From: Hydrogenophaga sp040372165
Lineage (GTDB): Bacteria; Pseudomonadota; Gammaproteobacteria; Burkholderiales; Burkholderiaceae_C
Reading direction: 5' to 3'
NCBI RefSeq assembly: GCF_040372165.1
Contig: NZ_BAABWG010000004.1
Location: forward strand, 558,001 to 622,000
Length of the DNA: 64,000 bases
A program made the translations under genes and the position numbers. Below are positions 15,790-22,350 of this stretch, in pieces. Below the pieces are notes generated by a model. It did not search any database. It saw only the letters and a list, made by a program, of their open reading frames with translations, and was not told the DNA's origin. Each line of letters begins with the position of its first letter. The stretch's first letter is position 1.

Positions 15790-17993
15790 TGAAAACGTCA
15801 ACTATGAATGCCAAGCTGAATCGCATTGGGCAGGGAATGCTCAAGGGCGGCATGTCTGTCGTATTGGCGATGACCGCTCTGGTCTCTCACGCGCAGAACG
15901 CTATTCAGTCGGTAACAGGAAGCGTACAAAGCGGAGTTGAAGTCATCCGGATCGAGACGGCTGAACCATTGTCTGCCGTTCCGACTGGGTTCACGATTCA
16001 GTCGCCTGCGCGCATTTCCCTGGATTTCCCTGGATTGGTCAATGCTGTCGGCTCAAACTCTGTCGACATCAATCAAGGCAACATGCGGTCTGCCAATGTT
16101 GTTCAGGCGGGGGAACGTACCAGAGTTGTGATCAACTTGAAGCAGCCCTCTCCCTACGAGGCAAAGATTGAGGGCAATGCTCTGCTGGTCGTGATGGATC
16201 GTGACGCAAGTGCGAAGTCAACAGAGGCCGCGCCTTCAGCAGCGCCTGTGAAGGCTGAGACATTTGCCAAAGACCTCAACAGTGATGTTGGTACATTGAA
16301 GGACATCGATTTCCGTCGCGGCGCCGATGCTGCAGGTCGGGTCGTGGTTGAGCTGCAAAACAATCAGGTTGGTGTCGACATCAAGCAGGTCGGCAAGGAT
16401 CTGGTGGTTGAATTCCTGAAGACAGACCTTCCAGAAGGTCTGGCCCGAAAGCTGGATGTGACGGATTTCGGCACCCCGGTGCAGACCATCGCTACCAGCC
16501 AGGCAGGTGACCGTGTGCGCATGGTCGTGCGGCCGATCGGTCAGTGGGAGCATTCTGCATACCAAAGCGACACGCAGTTCGTGCTGGAAGTGCGCGAGCA
16601 GAAGATCGACCCGAACAAGCTGACCCAAGGTCCCGGTTACAACGGTGAAAAGCTCTCGCTGAACTTCCAGAACATCGAGATCCGTTCGCTGCTGCAGGTG
16701 ATCGCAGACTTCACCAATTTCAACGTGGTGACCTCCGATTCCGTTGGCGGTTCTGTGACGCTGCGCCTCAAAGATGTACCTTGGGATCAAGCACTTGAGA
16801 TCATTCTTGACGCCAAGGGCTTGGGCATGCGCAAGAACGGCAACGTGCTGTGGATTGCGCCGCGTGACGAGATTGCCGCGCGCGAGAAGCAGGATCTCGA
16901 AGATCGTAAGGCTTTGCAGACTCTGGAACCTCTGCGCACGCAATCGTTCCAGATGAACTATGCCAAGGCAGCGGATGTCGCCAAGCAGATTCTGGGCTCT
17001 GGCGCTGAGGGGACCGATGCTGCACGCATCCTCTCAGAGCGTGGAAGTGTCATAGCTGAACCCAGAACAAATCAGCTGTTTGTCACCGATGTTCCGTCAA
17101 AACTTGAGCAAGTTCAACAACTGATATCGAAAGTCGATATTCCAATTCGCCAAGTACTGATCGAGGCACGAATCGTAGAAGCAGATGACACCTTTGGTCG
17201 GTCTCTGGGCGTTCGCTTGGGTGGAGCAGACCTGAGGGGCGTTCGAGGGGGGCTATCGGGCTACGATCTCGGAGCGGGTGGCGACAGCCGTGCTTCGATT
17301 GCTGGTTCGTATGATGCAGCGAGCATTACCTCTATCGGGAGTTTTAACACGAACGATACAGTCAATACGCCGGACCCACTGACCACAGACAACACGTCCT
17401 TTGTTAATTTGCCTGCTGCAGGAGTTGCCGGTTTCGCCCCCGCCGCATTTGCAGTCTCGCTTTTCAGTCAGGCGGCCAACCGCTTCCTCAACCTGGAGAT
17501 TTCTGCCCTTGAAGCTGACGGCCGTGGCCGGATTGTATCCAGCCCTCGTGTGGTGACTGCAGACCAGGTCAAGGCCCTGATTGAGCAAGGTACTGAGTTC
17601 CCTTACCAGACGGCAACGGCCAGTGGCGCCACTGCGATCGCTTTCCGCAAGGCCAACCTCAAGCTTGAGGTGACACCTTCGATCACGCCAGAAGGCAATG
17701 TCATTCTGGACGTTGATGTGAACAAGGACAGCCGCGGCGAAGAGACCGAAATGGGCATTGCCATCAATACCAAACACGTGCAAACCCAGGTTCTTGTCGA
17801 GAACGGCGGCACAGTTGTCATCGGAGGCATCTTCGAGCAGGAGGAAGCTTCGACGGTGACGAAGATTCCACTTTTGGGTGACATACCGGTAGTGGGGAAC
17901 CTCTTTAAGAACCGTCGCAACACGTCAAACAAACGCGAGCTTTTGGTCTTCCTGACGCCTCGCGTCATCGCTGACCGTGGTGTCTCCCGTTGA
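15789..17993 (+). CDS. pilQ: Type IV pilus secretin PilQ
   Basis: Outer-membrane secretin through which the pilus fibre passes, 734 residues. A signal peptide ends near SHAQ (about residue 35). There follow AMIN-type beta domains that bind peptidoglycan, the STN/N0 domain (LNFQNIEIRSLLQVIADFTN), an N1 domain (LFVTDVPSKLEQVQQLISKVD) and the C-terminal secretin barrel with GVAIN-like and VVIGGIFEQEE motifs. The stretch at 17041-17410, covering the end of N1 and the start of the barrel with a Gly/Ser/Asn-rich insert, is clearly more AT-rich than the rest (about 43 percent GC in 17041-17160 against about 63 percent in 16441-16560). That may mark recombination or relaxed selection. Confidence 0.96.
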   Translation: MKTSTMNAKLNRIGQGMLKGGMSVVLAMTALVSHAQNAIQSVTGSVQSGVEVIRIETAEPLSAVPTGFTIQSPARISLDFPGLVNAVGSNSVDINQGNMRSANVVQAGERTRVVINLKQPSPYEAKIEGNALLVVMDRDASAKSTEAAPSAAPVKAETFAKDLNSDVGTLKDIDFRRGADAAGRVVVELQNNQVGVDIKQVGKDLVVEFLKTDLPEGLARKLDVTDFGTPVQTIATSQAGDRVRMVVRPIGQWEHSAYQSDTQFVLEVREQKIDPNKLTQGPGYNGEKLSLNFQNIEIRSLLQVIADFTNFNVVTSDSVGGSVTLRLKDVPWDQALEIILDAKGLGMRKNGNVLWIAPRDEIAAREKQDLEDRKALQTLEPLRTQSFQMNYAKAADVAKQILGSGAEGTDAARILSERGSVIAEPRTNQLFVTDVPSKLEQVQQLISKVDIPIRQVLIEARIVEADDTFGRSLGVRLGGADLRGVRGGLSGYDLGAGGDSRASIAGSYDAASITSIGSFNTNDTVNTPDPLTTDNTSFVNLPAAGVAGFAPAAFAVSLFSQAANRFLNLEISALEADGRGRIVSSPRVVTADQVKALIEQGTEFPYQTATASGATAIAFRKANLKLEVTPSITPEGNVILDVDVNKDSRGEETEMGIAINTKHVQTQVLVENGGTVVIGGIFEQEEASTVTKIPLLGDIPVVGNLFKNRRNTSNKRELLVFLTPRVIADRGVSR

Positions 17994-18018
17994 CCAGTTC
18001 ATATAAGTGAGTAGAAGC

Positions 18019-18426
18019 ATGAAAAAACCATTTGTGATTGCAGCTGCCGTTGCAGTCTCTACATTTCTCGCATCATGTGGCGGCGGTGGTGACGAGTCGG
18101 GTGACGGCGGAATTCGAGGTGAACTCAATCCCGTTCATCTGTCGGCCGACGAGCAGAAATACACGTTTCAGTTTTGCAATGTCTTGTACAACGTGAACAC
18201 ACGTGTCACCATCATTGGCGGTGAACCTCCATTCCGTGTCCACGTATCTGATCCGGATCGGGTCAAAATTGACATTGATTATTTCGATACGGGAAGAGAC
18301 CCTATCTTTACCATTCTTCAAGTTGGTGGTTGCGACTCGAAGTACGTGATCACTGTTCTGGACAAGAATTCAGGAACCGCGACATTGGAGATCACTACCG
18401 AAAAAGCAGAGGATGAGGAAAGCTGA
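18019..18426 (+). CDS. Small unrecognised lipoprotein with a possible Ig-like domain
   Basis: I do not recognise a named family. The 135-residue protein has a signal peptide with lipobox LASC (Cys at residue 20), a Gly/Asp-rich linker, then about 90 residues with the pattern GGEPPFRVHVSDPDRV, ending in a TATLEI strand, like bacterial Ig-like repeats. Two further cysteines (in FQFCNVL and GGCDSK) could form a disulfide. GC is about 44 percent over 18241-18360, well below its neighbours. It starts 26 bases after pilQ and is followed by a strong terminator, so it is probably the last gene of the pil transcript. A role near the secretin is inference only. Confidence 0.8.
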   Translation: MKKPFVIAAAVAVSTFLASCGGGGDESGDGGIRGELNPVHLSADEQKYTFQFCNVLYNVNTRVTIIGGEPPFRVHVSDPDRVKIDIDYFDTGRDPIFTILQVGGCDSKYVITVLDKNSGTATLEITTEKAEDEES

Positions 18427-18472
18427 GCCTCAGTTTGAATCGCACCTGCAAGGGTATTTGCAAACATTGATT

Positions 18473-18506
18473 GCTTGGCGTCATGGACGCCAAGCTTTTT
18501 TATTTT
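18473..18506 (+). terminator. Strong intrinsic terminator ending the pil transcript, abutting aroK
   Basis: A perfect 10-bp stem has arms GCTTGGCGTC (18473-18482) and GACGCCAAGC (18486-18495) around the 3-base loop ATG. TTTTTTATTTT follows directly. This is about as good as an intrinsic terminator gets. The T-tract runs into the most likely aroK start codon (TTG at 18505), so any aroK message from upstream must read through it. Confidence 0.85.
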
Positions 18507-19035
18507 GCTGATCAGTCTCGTTGGCCTTCCAGGCTCAGGAAAATCGACCGTCGGTCGTCAGTTGTCGCGCCGTCTTTCGCTGTCATTTGTCGATTCAGAC
18601 CATGTCATTGAGCAGCACATCGGGTGTTCCATTCGCTCCTTTTTCGAGAAGGAAGGCGAAGAGCGGTTCCGGGACATTGAGGCAACTGTCATCGAAGAGC
18701 TGACACGACGTGCCGATACCGTCATCTCCACGGGCGGTGGAGCGGTTTTGCGCGAAGCCAATCGCCAATGTCTTCACGAGCGCAGTCAGGTCATTTACCT
18801 GAGGTCGACGCCAGAAGACATCTACCGGCGGCTGCGCCACGACCGTCAACGCCCGTTACTCCAGGTGGCTGACCCTTTGGCGCGCCTGCGCGACTTGTTC
18901 GAACAACGCGATCCGCTGTACAGGGATGTCTGCCATTACACGATTGAAACCGGTCGGCCATCTGTGGCAACGCTGGTCAACATGATCATCATGCAGCTCG
19001 AGATGGGTGGGCTGGCTCAGACGGGCACTGGCTGA
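18505..19035 (+). CDS. aroK: Shikimate kinase
   Basis: Cytoplasmic enzyme that phosphorylates shikimate in aromatic amino acid synthesis. As called it has 176 residues, normal for the family. The P-loop GLPGSGKST comes at once after the start, followed by DSDHVIE (shikimate and Mg binding), TGGGAVL and RDPLYRD. There is no ATG. TTG at 18505 gives MLISLVGLPGSGK, the expected N-terminus. A TTG at 18475 inside the terminator stem would add ten residues unlike relatives. No clear Shine-Dalgarno sequence precedes either. The pil-aroK-aroB order is conserved in many proteobacteria. Confidence 0.93.
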   Translation: MLISLVGLPGSGKSTVGRQLSRRLSLSFVDSDHVIEQHIGCSIRSFFEKEGEERFRDIEATVIEELTRRADTVISTGGGAVLREANRQCLHERSQVIYLRSTPEDIYRRLRHDRQRPLLQVADPLARLRDLFEQRDPLYRDVCHYTIETGRPSVATLVNMIIMQLEMGGLAQTGTG

Positions 19036-19086
19036 GCGGCCCGGGATTCCTCACTTGTGAGTCCGAGACCGACTACACTTCAGGGC

Positions 19087-20217
19087 ATGAGTGTGCCAAC
19101 CGCGAAGCCCCTATCCCAGCCTGAAGTGATCCATATTGACTTGGGCGAGCGCAGCTACGACATTTTGATCGGCCCGGAAGTGGCTTTTAACGCCAGTGGC
19201 TATGTGGCTGCGCCAAAAAGCACGACAGCCGTGGTCGTTACCAACACCACCGTCGCACCGCTGTACCTGGACAGACTCCTGAAGACGCTCTCCATGAGGC
19301 ACAAGACAGTGCACCATGTCGTGCTGCCAGATGGTGAAGCCTACAAGACCTGGGACTCGCTCAATCAGATCTTCACAGCACTGCTGGAGAAGGCGTGTGA
19401 CAGAAAAACCGTTTTGTATGCGCTCGGCGGTGGTGTCGTGGGCGACATGACCGGGTTTGCCGCTGCCTGCTACATGCGTGGCGTGCCTTTTGTACAGGTG
19501 CCAACCACATTGCTGTCCCAAGTTGATTCGTCCGTGGGCGGAAAGACAGCCATCAATCACCCGGCCGGCAAGAACATGATCGGTGCGTTCTATCAACCAG
19601 AAGTGGTGCTGTGCGATACAGACGTATTGCGCACACTCCCCGAAAGGGAGCTGAGTGCTGGTCTGGCGGAGGTGATCAAGTATGGGCCGATTGCCGATAT
19701 GGCCTTTCTGGAGTGGGTTGAACAGAACATGGCCGGCCTCAGGTCCATGGATCAGGCGCGACTCGTGCATGCCATCCGCCGAAGCTGTGAAATCAAGGCT
19801 GACGTGGTGTCAAAGGATGAACGCGAGGGAGGCCTGCGAGCCATCCTGAACTTCGGGCACACATTTGGCCATGCCATCGAGGCAGGCATGGGATACGGCA
19901 ACTGGCTCCACGGGGAAGCTGTCGGATGCGGGATGGTCATGGGTGCCTTGCTGTCGCACAAGCTTGGCTTGGTTGACATGGCTTTCGTCGAACGCCTCAA
20001 GGCCGTTGTGAAGGCCGCTGGCTTGCCGGTGGTGGCGCCTGTCATCGATGAACGCCAGAACGTCGAACGATACCTTGCTCTGATGCAGAACGACAAGAAA
20101 TCCGAGGCTGGCCAGATCAAGTTCGTGGTCGTTGACGGACAAGGTTCGGCCTTTGTGAAGTCCGCGCCCGGTACCATGGTCCGCGAAGTCATTGACGAAA
20201 GCTGCAGCGGCGGCTGA
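19087..20217 (+). CDS. aroB: 3-dehydroquinate synthase
   Basis: Cytoplasmic NAD-dependent, metal-dependent enzyme converting DAHP to 3-dehydroquinate, second step of the shikimate pathway. The 376 residues include the NAD-binding GGGVVGDMTGFAA segment, QVPTTLLSQVDSSVGGKTAINH, and the metal-binding histidines in NFGHTFGHAIE and WLHGEAV. The ATG at 19087 is preferred to a GTG ten codons upstream. The gap after aroK is 51 bases, so the two genes are probably cotranscribed. The 3' end overlaps the region just before dgt. Confidence 0.96.
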   Translation: MSVPTAKPLSQPEVIHIDLGERSYDILIGPEVAFNASGYVAAPKSTTAVVVTNTTVAPLYLDRLLKTLSMRHKTVHHVVLPDGEAYKTWDSLNQIFTALLEKACDRKTVLYALGGGVVGDMTGFAAACYMRGVPFVQVPTTLLSQVDSSVGGKTAINHPAGKNMIGAFYQPEVVLCDTDVLRTLPERELSAGLAEVIKYGPIADMAFLEWVEQNMAGLRSMDQARLVHAIRRSCEIKADVVSKDEREGGLRAILNFGHTFGHAIEAGMGYGNWLHGEAVGCGMVMGALLSHKLGLVDMAFVERLKAVVKAAGLPVVAPVIDERQNVERYLALMQNDKKSEAGQIKFVVVDGQGSAFVKSAPGTMVREVIDESCSGG

Positions 20218-20233
20218 ACAAGACGTCCTGCGC

Positions 20234-21451
20234 ATGCTCCCCTTTGATTTGCCGCCCATTCACCACGCCGAGCTGGCGCCTTGGGCTGCGAATCCGGCTG
20301 CGTCGAGAGGACGTCGACATCACGAGCCTGAAGCGCCGACCCGAACGGCTTTTCAACGCGACCGCGACAGAATTGTCCATTCAACGGCATTCCGGCGTCT
20401 GGTCTACAAGACCCAGGTGTTCCTCAACCACGAAGGGGACCTGTTTCGTACAAGGTTGACCCATTCACTGGAGGTTGCACAGCTGGGGAGAAGCATTGCG
20501 CGATCCTTGCGGCTCAACGAAGATCTGGTAGAAGCCGTGGCGCTCTCTCATGACCTGGGGCACACGCCTTTCGGGCATGCAGGTCAGGACGCGCTGAACG
20601 CCTGTGTCAAGAAAGTCCAGGCCGATGCTGGCCTGCCATGGGACGAACTGATGGGGTTCGAGCACAACATCCAGAGCCTGCGAGTGGTCGACAGGCTTGA
20701 AGAACGATACCCATCGTTTGACGGCCTGAACCTGACCTTCGAGACACGGGAGGGCATTCTCAAGCACTGCTCGAAGGCCAATGCAAAGCGCCTGCGGGAA
20801 AATGACCCCTCTGGTATTGCGGACCGGTTCCTGTCAGGTGGATCTCCTAGCCTGGAGGCACAACTCTGCAACCTGGCGGACGAAATTGCCTACAACGCCC
20901 ATGACATCGACGATGGGGTACGCAGCGGACTGCTTGAGCTGGACCAACTGCTCCGTGTGCCGTTGTTTGCACGCTTTCACCGACAAGCACTCAAAGACCA
21001 TCCGGGCCTGGATGGGCGAAGGCTTCTCTTCGAGTCCATCAGGCTGATGCTCAGCGAACAGGTTTACGATGTCATTTCGGCGTCGTGGAGGCAAATCGGT
21101 ATGGCTGGAGTGCAAGGTGTGGACGATGTTCGCAAGAGCGAACCCCTGATCGCCTTCTCTGCCCAGATGCGCAGCGACTCACGTCACCTCAAATCCTTTC
21201 TGCTGCGTCACCTCTATCGGCACCCTCGAGTGATGGACACGACGGGAAGAGCCAAGCAAGTGATCCGGGATCTCTTTCAGGCCTATATGTCCCGGCCGTC
21301 TGAAATGCCAGAAGCCCACGCGCAATCCGAAAACACGATGCGTGCGGTCGCGGACTACATTGCAGGCATGACGGACAGGTTTGCCATCCGCGAGCATGAT
21401 CGCCTGTTCGGTGTCGGACTGTTCGAAGAGAAAAAGACTTCAGTGAACTGA
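20234..21451 (+). CDS. dgt: Deoxyguanosinetriphosphate triphosphohydrolase-like protein
   Basis: HD-domain phosphohydrolase expected to cleave dNTPs to nucleosides and triphosphate. The 405-residue protein has the metal-binding residues in RTRLTHSLEVAQLGRSIA and ALSHDLGHTPFGHAG, and later histidines in FEHNIQSLR. These belong to the shorter dGTPase-like class common outside enterobacteria. The ATG at 20234 starts MLPFDLPPIHH; an upstream TTG at 20192 would overlap aroB. It follows aroB at once and probably belongs to its operon. Confidence 0.92.
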   Translation: MLPFDLPPIHHAELAPWAANPAASRGRRHHEPEAPTRTAFQRDRDRIVHSTAFRRLVYKTQVFLNHEGDLFRTRLTHSLEVAQLGRSIARSLRLNEDLVEAVALSHDLGHTPFGHAGQDALNACVKKVQADAGLPWDELMGFEHNIQSLRVVDRLEERYPSFDGLNLTFETREGILKHCSKANAKRLRENDPSGIADRFLSGGSPSLEAQLCNLADEIAYNAHDIDDGVRSGLLELDQLLRVPLFARFHRQALKDHPGLDGRRLLFESIRLMLSEQVYDVISASWRQIGMAGVQGVDDVRKSEPLIAFSAQMRSDSRHLKSFLLRHLYRHPRVMDTTGRAKQVIRDLFQAYMSRPSEMPEAHAQSENTMRAVADYIAGMTDRFAIREHDRLFGVGLFEEKKTSVN

Positions 21452-21459
21452 GCGACAGA

Positions 21460-22170
21460 ATGGCGCGTCTGACCAGATTGACTCTGACTGGGCATGTACA
21501 CCATGTCATTCAACGTGTCGCGCCGGGGCGCAACCTTGTACCAGGCGAAGGTGATCTTGCCTTGCTCTGGGATGCCTTGGCACAGGCTGCCGAGCAACAT
21601 GGCGTGCAGATTCATGCCTATGCACTGCTGCCAACACAGTTTCAGTTGCTGGCAACGCCCACATTGGAGGGTGGCATATCGCGCATGATGCAAGGTGTCG
21701 GCCGCCGTTTTGTGACGACCTTCAACCAGCGGCACAGCATTCATGGTGCGATGTGGGATGGGCGCTACCGTTCAAACCTGGTAGAAGAGGGCGACAGTCT
21801 TCTGGCCTGCATGGTGTTTCTCGATACCTTGCCTGTGGCGGCAGGCTTGTGTCACTCACCGGAGAGGTACGAGTGGACATCTCATCAGGACTTTGTGGGT
21901 CTGAGGCAAGACCGACGCGTGGTACCGCATGAAAGTTACTGGCGCCTGGGAAACACGCCTTTCGCGCGAGAGGCAGCGTACGCCGACTTGGTGCATGCGG
22001 GACTTTCGGCGCGCACAGCCAAGGTGATTGAGGAGAGCGCGCTTCACGGATGGCCTTACGGATCCAGCGACTTCCTGGCTGAGTTGAGCAAGCTGACCGG
22101 CCGCCGGTTGCGTCCGCTGACTGCCGGTCGCCCGCCACGCGGCAAGAAAAGCTCCCCTCAGGATATCTGA
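21460..22170 (+). CDS. IS200/REP-associated (Y1_Tnp family) transposase homologue, probably catalytically dead
   Basis: A 236-residue relative of the single-strand transposases that process REP elements. The fold signature is clear: GHVHHVIQRV at the start, HAYALLPTQFQLLATP, then SRMMQGVGRRFVTTFNQRH and MWDGRY. Active members have a His-x-His pair (HUH) where this protein reads TQFQ, and a catalytic Tyr in the YV..FN segment where this one reads FVTTFN. Both changes remove the DNA-cleaving chemistry as far as I can judge. The reading frame is full length with normal GC, so it looks maintained rather than decaying. It lies 8 bases after dgt and just before gltB. A DNA-binding or domesticated role is possible. 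Confidence 0.85.
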   Translation: MARLTRLTLTGHVHHVIQRVAPGRNLVPGEGDLALLWDALAQAAEQHGVQIHAYALLPTQFQLLATPTLEGGISRMMQGVGRRFVTTFNQRHSIHGAMWDGRYRSNLVEEGDSLLACMVFLDTLPVAAGLCHSPERYEWTSHQDFVGLRQDRRVVPHESYWRLGNTPFAREAAYADLVHAGLSARTAKVIEESALHGWPYGSSDFLAELSKLTGRRLRPLTAGRPPRGKKSSPQDI

Positions 22171-22219
22171 CCCCAATTAATGCGATCAGAAAGTCTCAAT
22201 TTTATAAAATAGGGTCAGA
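22166..22219. repeat. Inverted repeat flanking the space after the transposase-like gene
   Basis: TCTGACCC (22166-22173) overlaps the stop codon of the transposase homologue, and its complement GGGTCAGA lies at 22212-22219, 38 bases on. The right copy is also inside a smaller palindrome, TAGGG-TCAGA-CCCTA. Such paired GGGTCAGA-type ends beside Y1 transposase genes suggest a remnant of a REP-like substrate. The AT-rich sequence between the arms lies upstream of the gltB promoter. Confidence 0.55.
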
Positions 22220-22234
22220 CCCTAAAAAAACAGC

Positions 22235-22251
22235 TTGGCATTGTTGTTGCA
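22235..22251 (+). promoter_or_regulatory. Candidate sigma-54 (RpoN) promoter of gltBD
   Basis: TTGGCATTGTTGTTGCA fits the -24/-12 consensus: TTGGCA, then TTGC, with the GG and GC dinucleotides exactly 10 bases apart. Transcription would start near 22262, giving a leader of about 90 bases to gltB. A sigma-54 promoter would suit a nitrogen assimilation gene. I saw no clear NtrC half-sites (GCAC-N7-GTGC) in the 150 bases upstream. Confidence 0.5.
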
Positions 22252-22263
22252 ATGCACTATCCT
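22235..22263 (+). promoter_or_regulatory. Alternative sigma-70 promoter overlapping the same site
   Basis: TTGGCA at 22235-22240 and TATCCT at 22258-22263 are separated by 17 bases, matching sigma-70 -35 (5 of 6) and -10 (4 of 6) elements. It shares its upstream element with the sigma-54 candidate, so only a start-site map can tell which is used. Confidence 0.35.
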
Positions 22264-22350
22264 TCGCATCCCGCGAAAACTTTTTCTCACGGTTGCCTGC
22301 CGCCAGTTTCTGCTGCGCGGATGCAGCCTTGCCACTCAAAAGGAAGCGCC

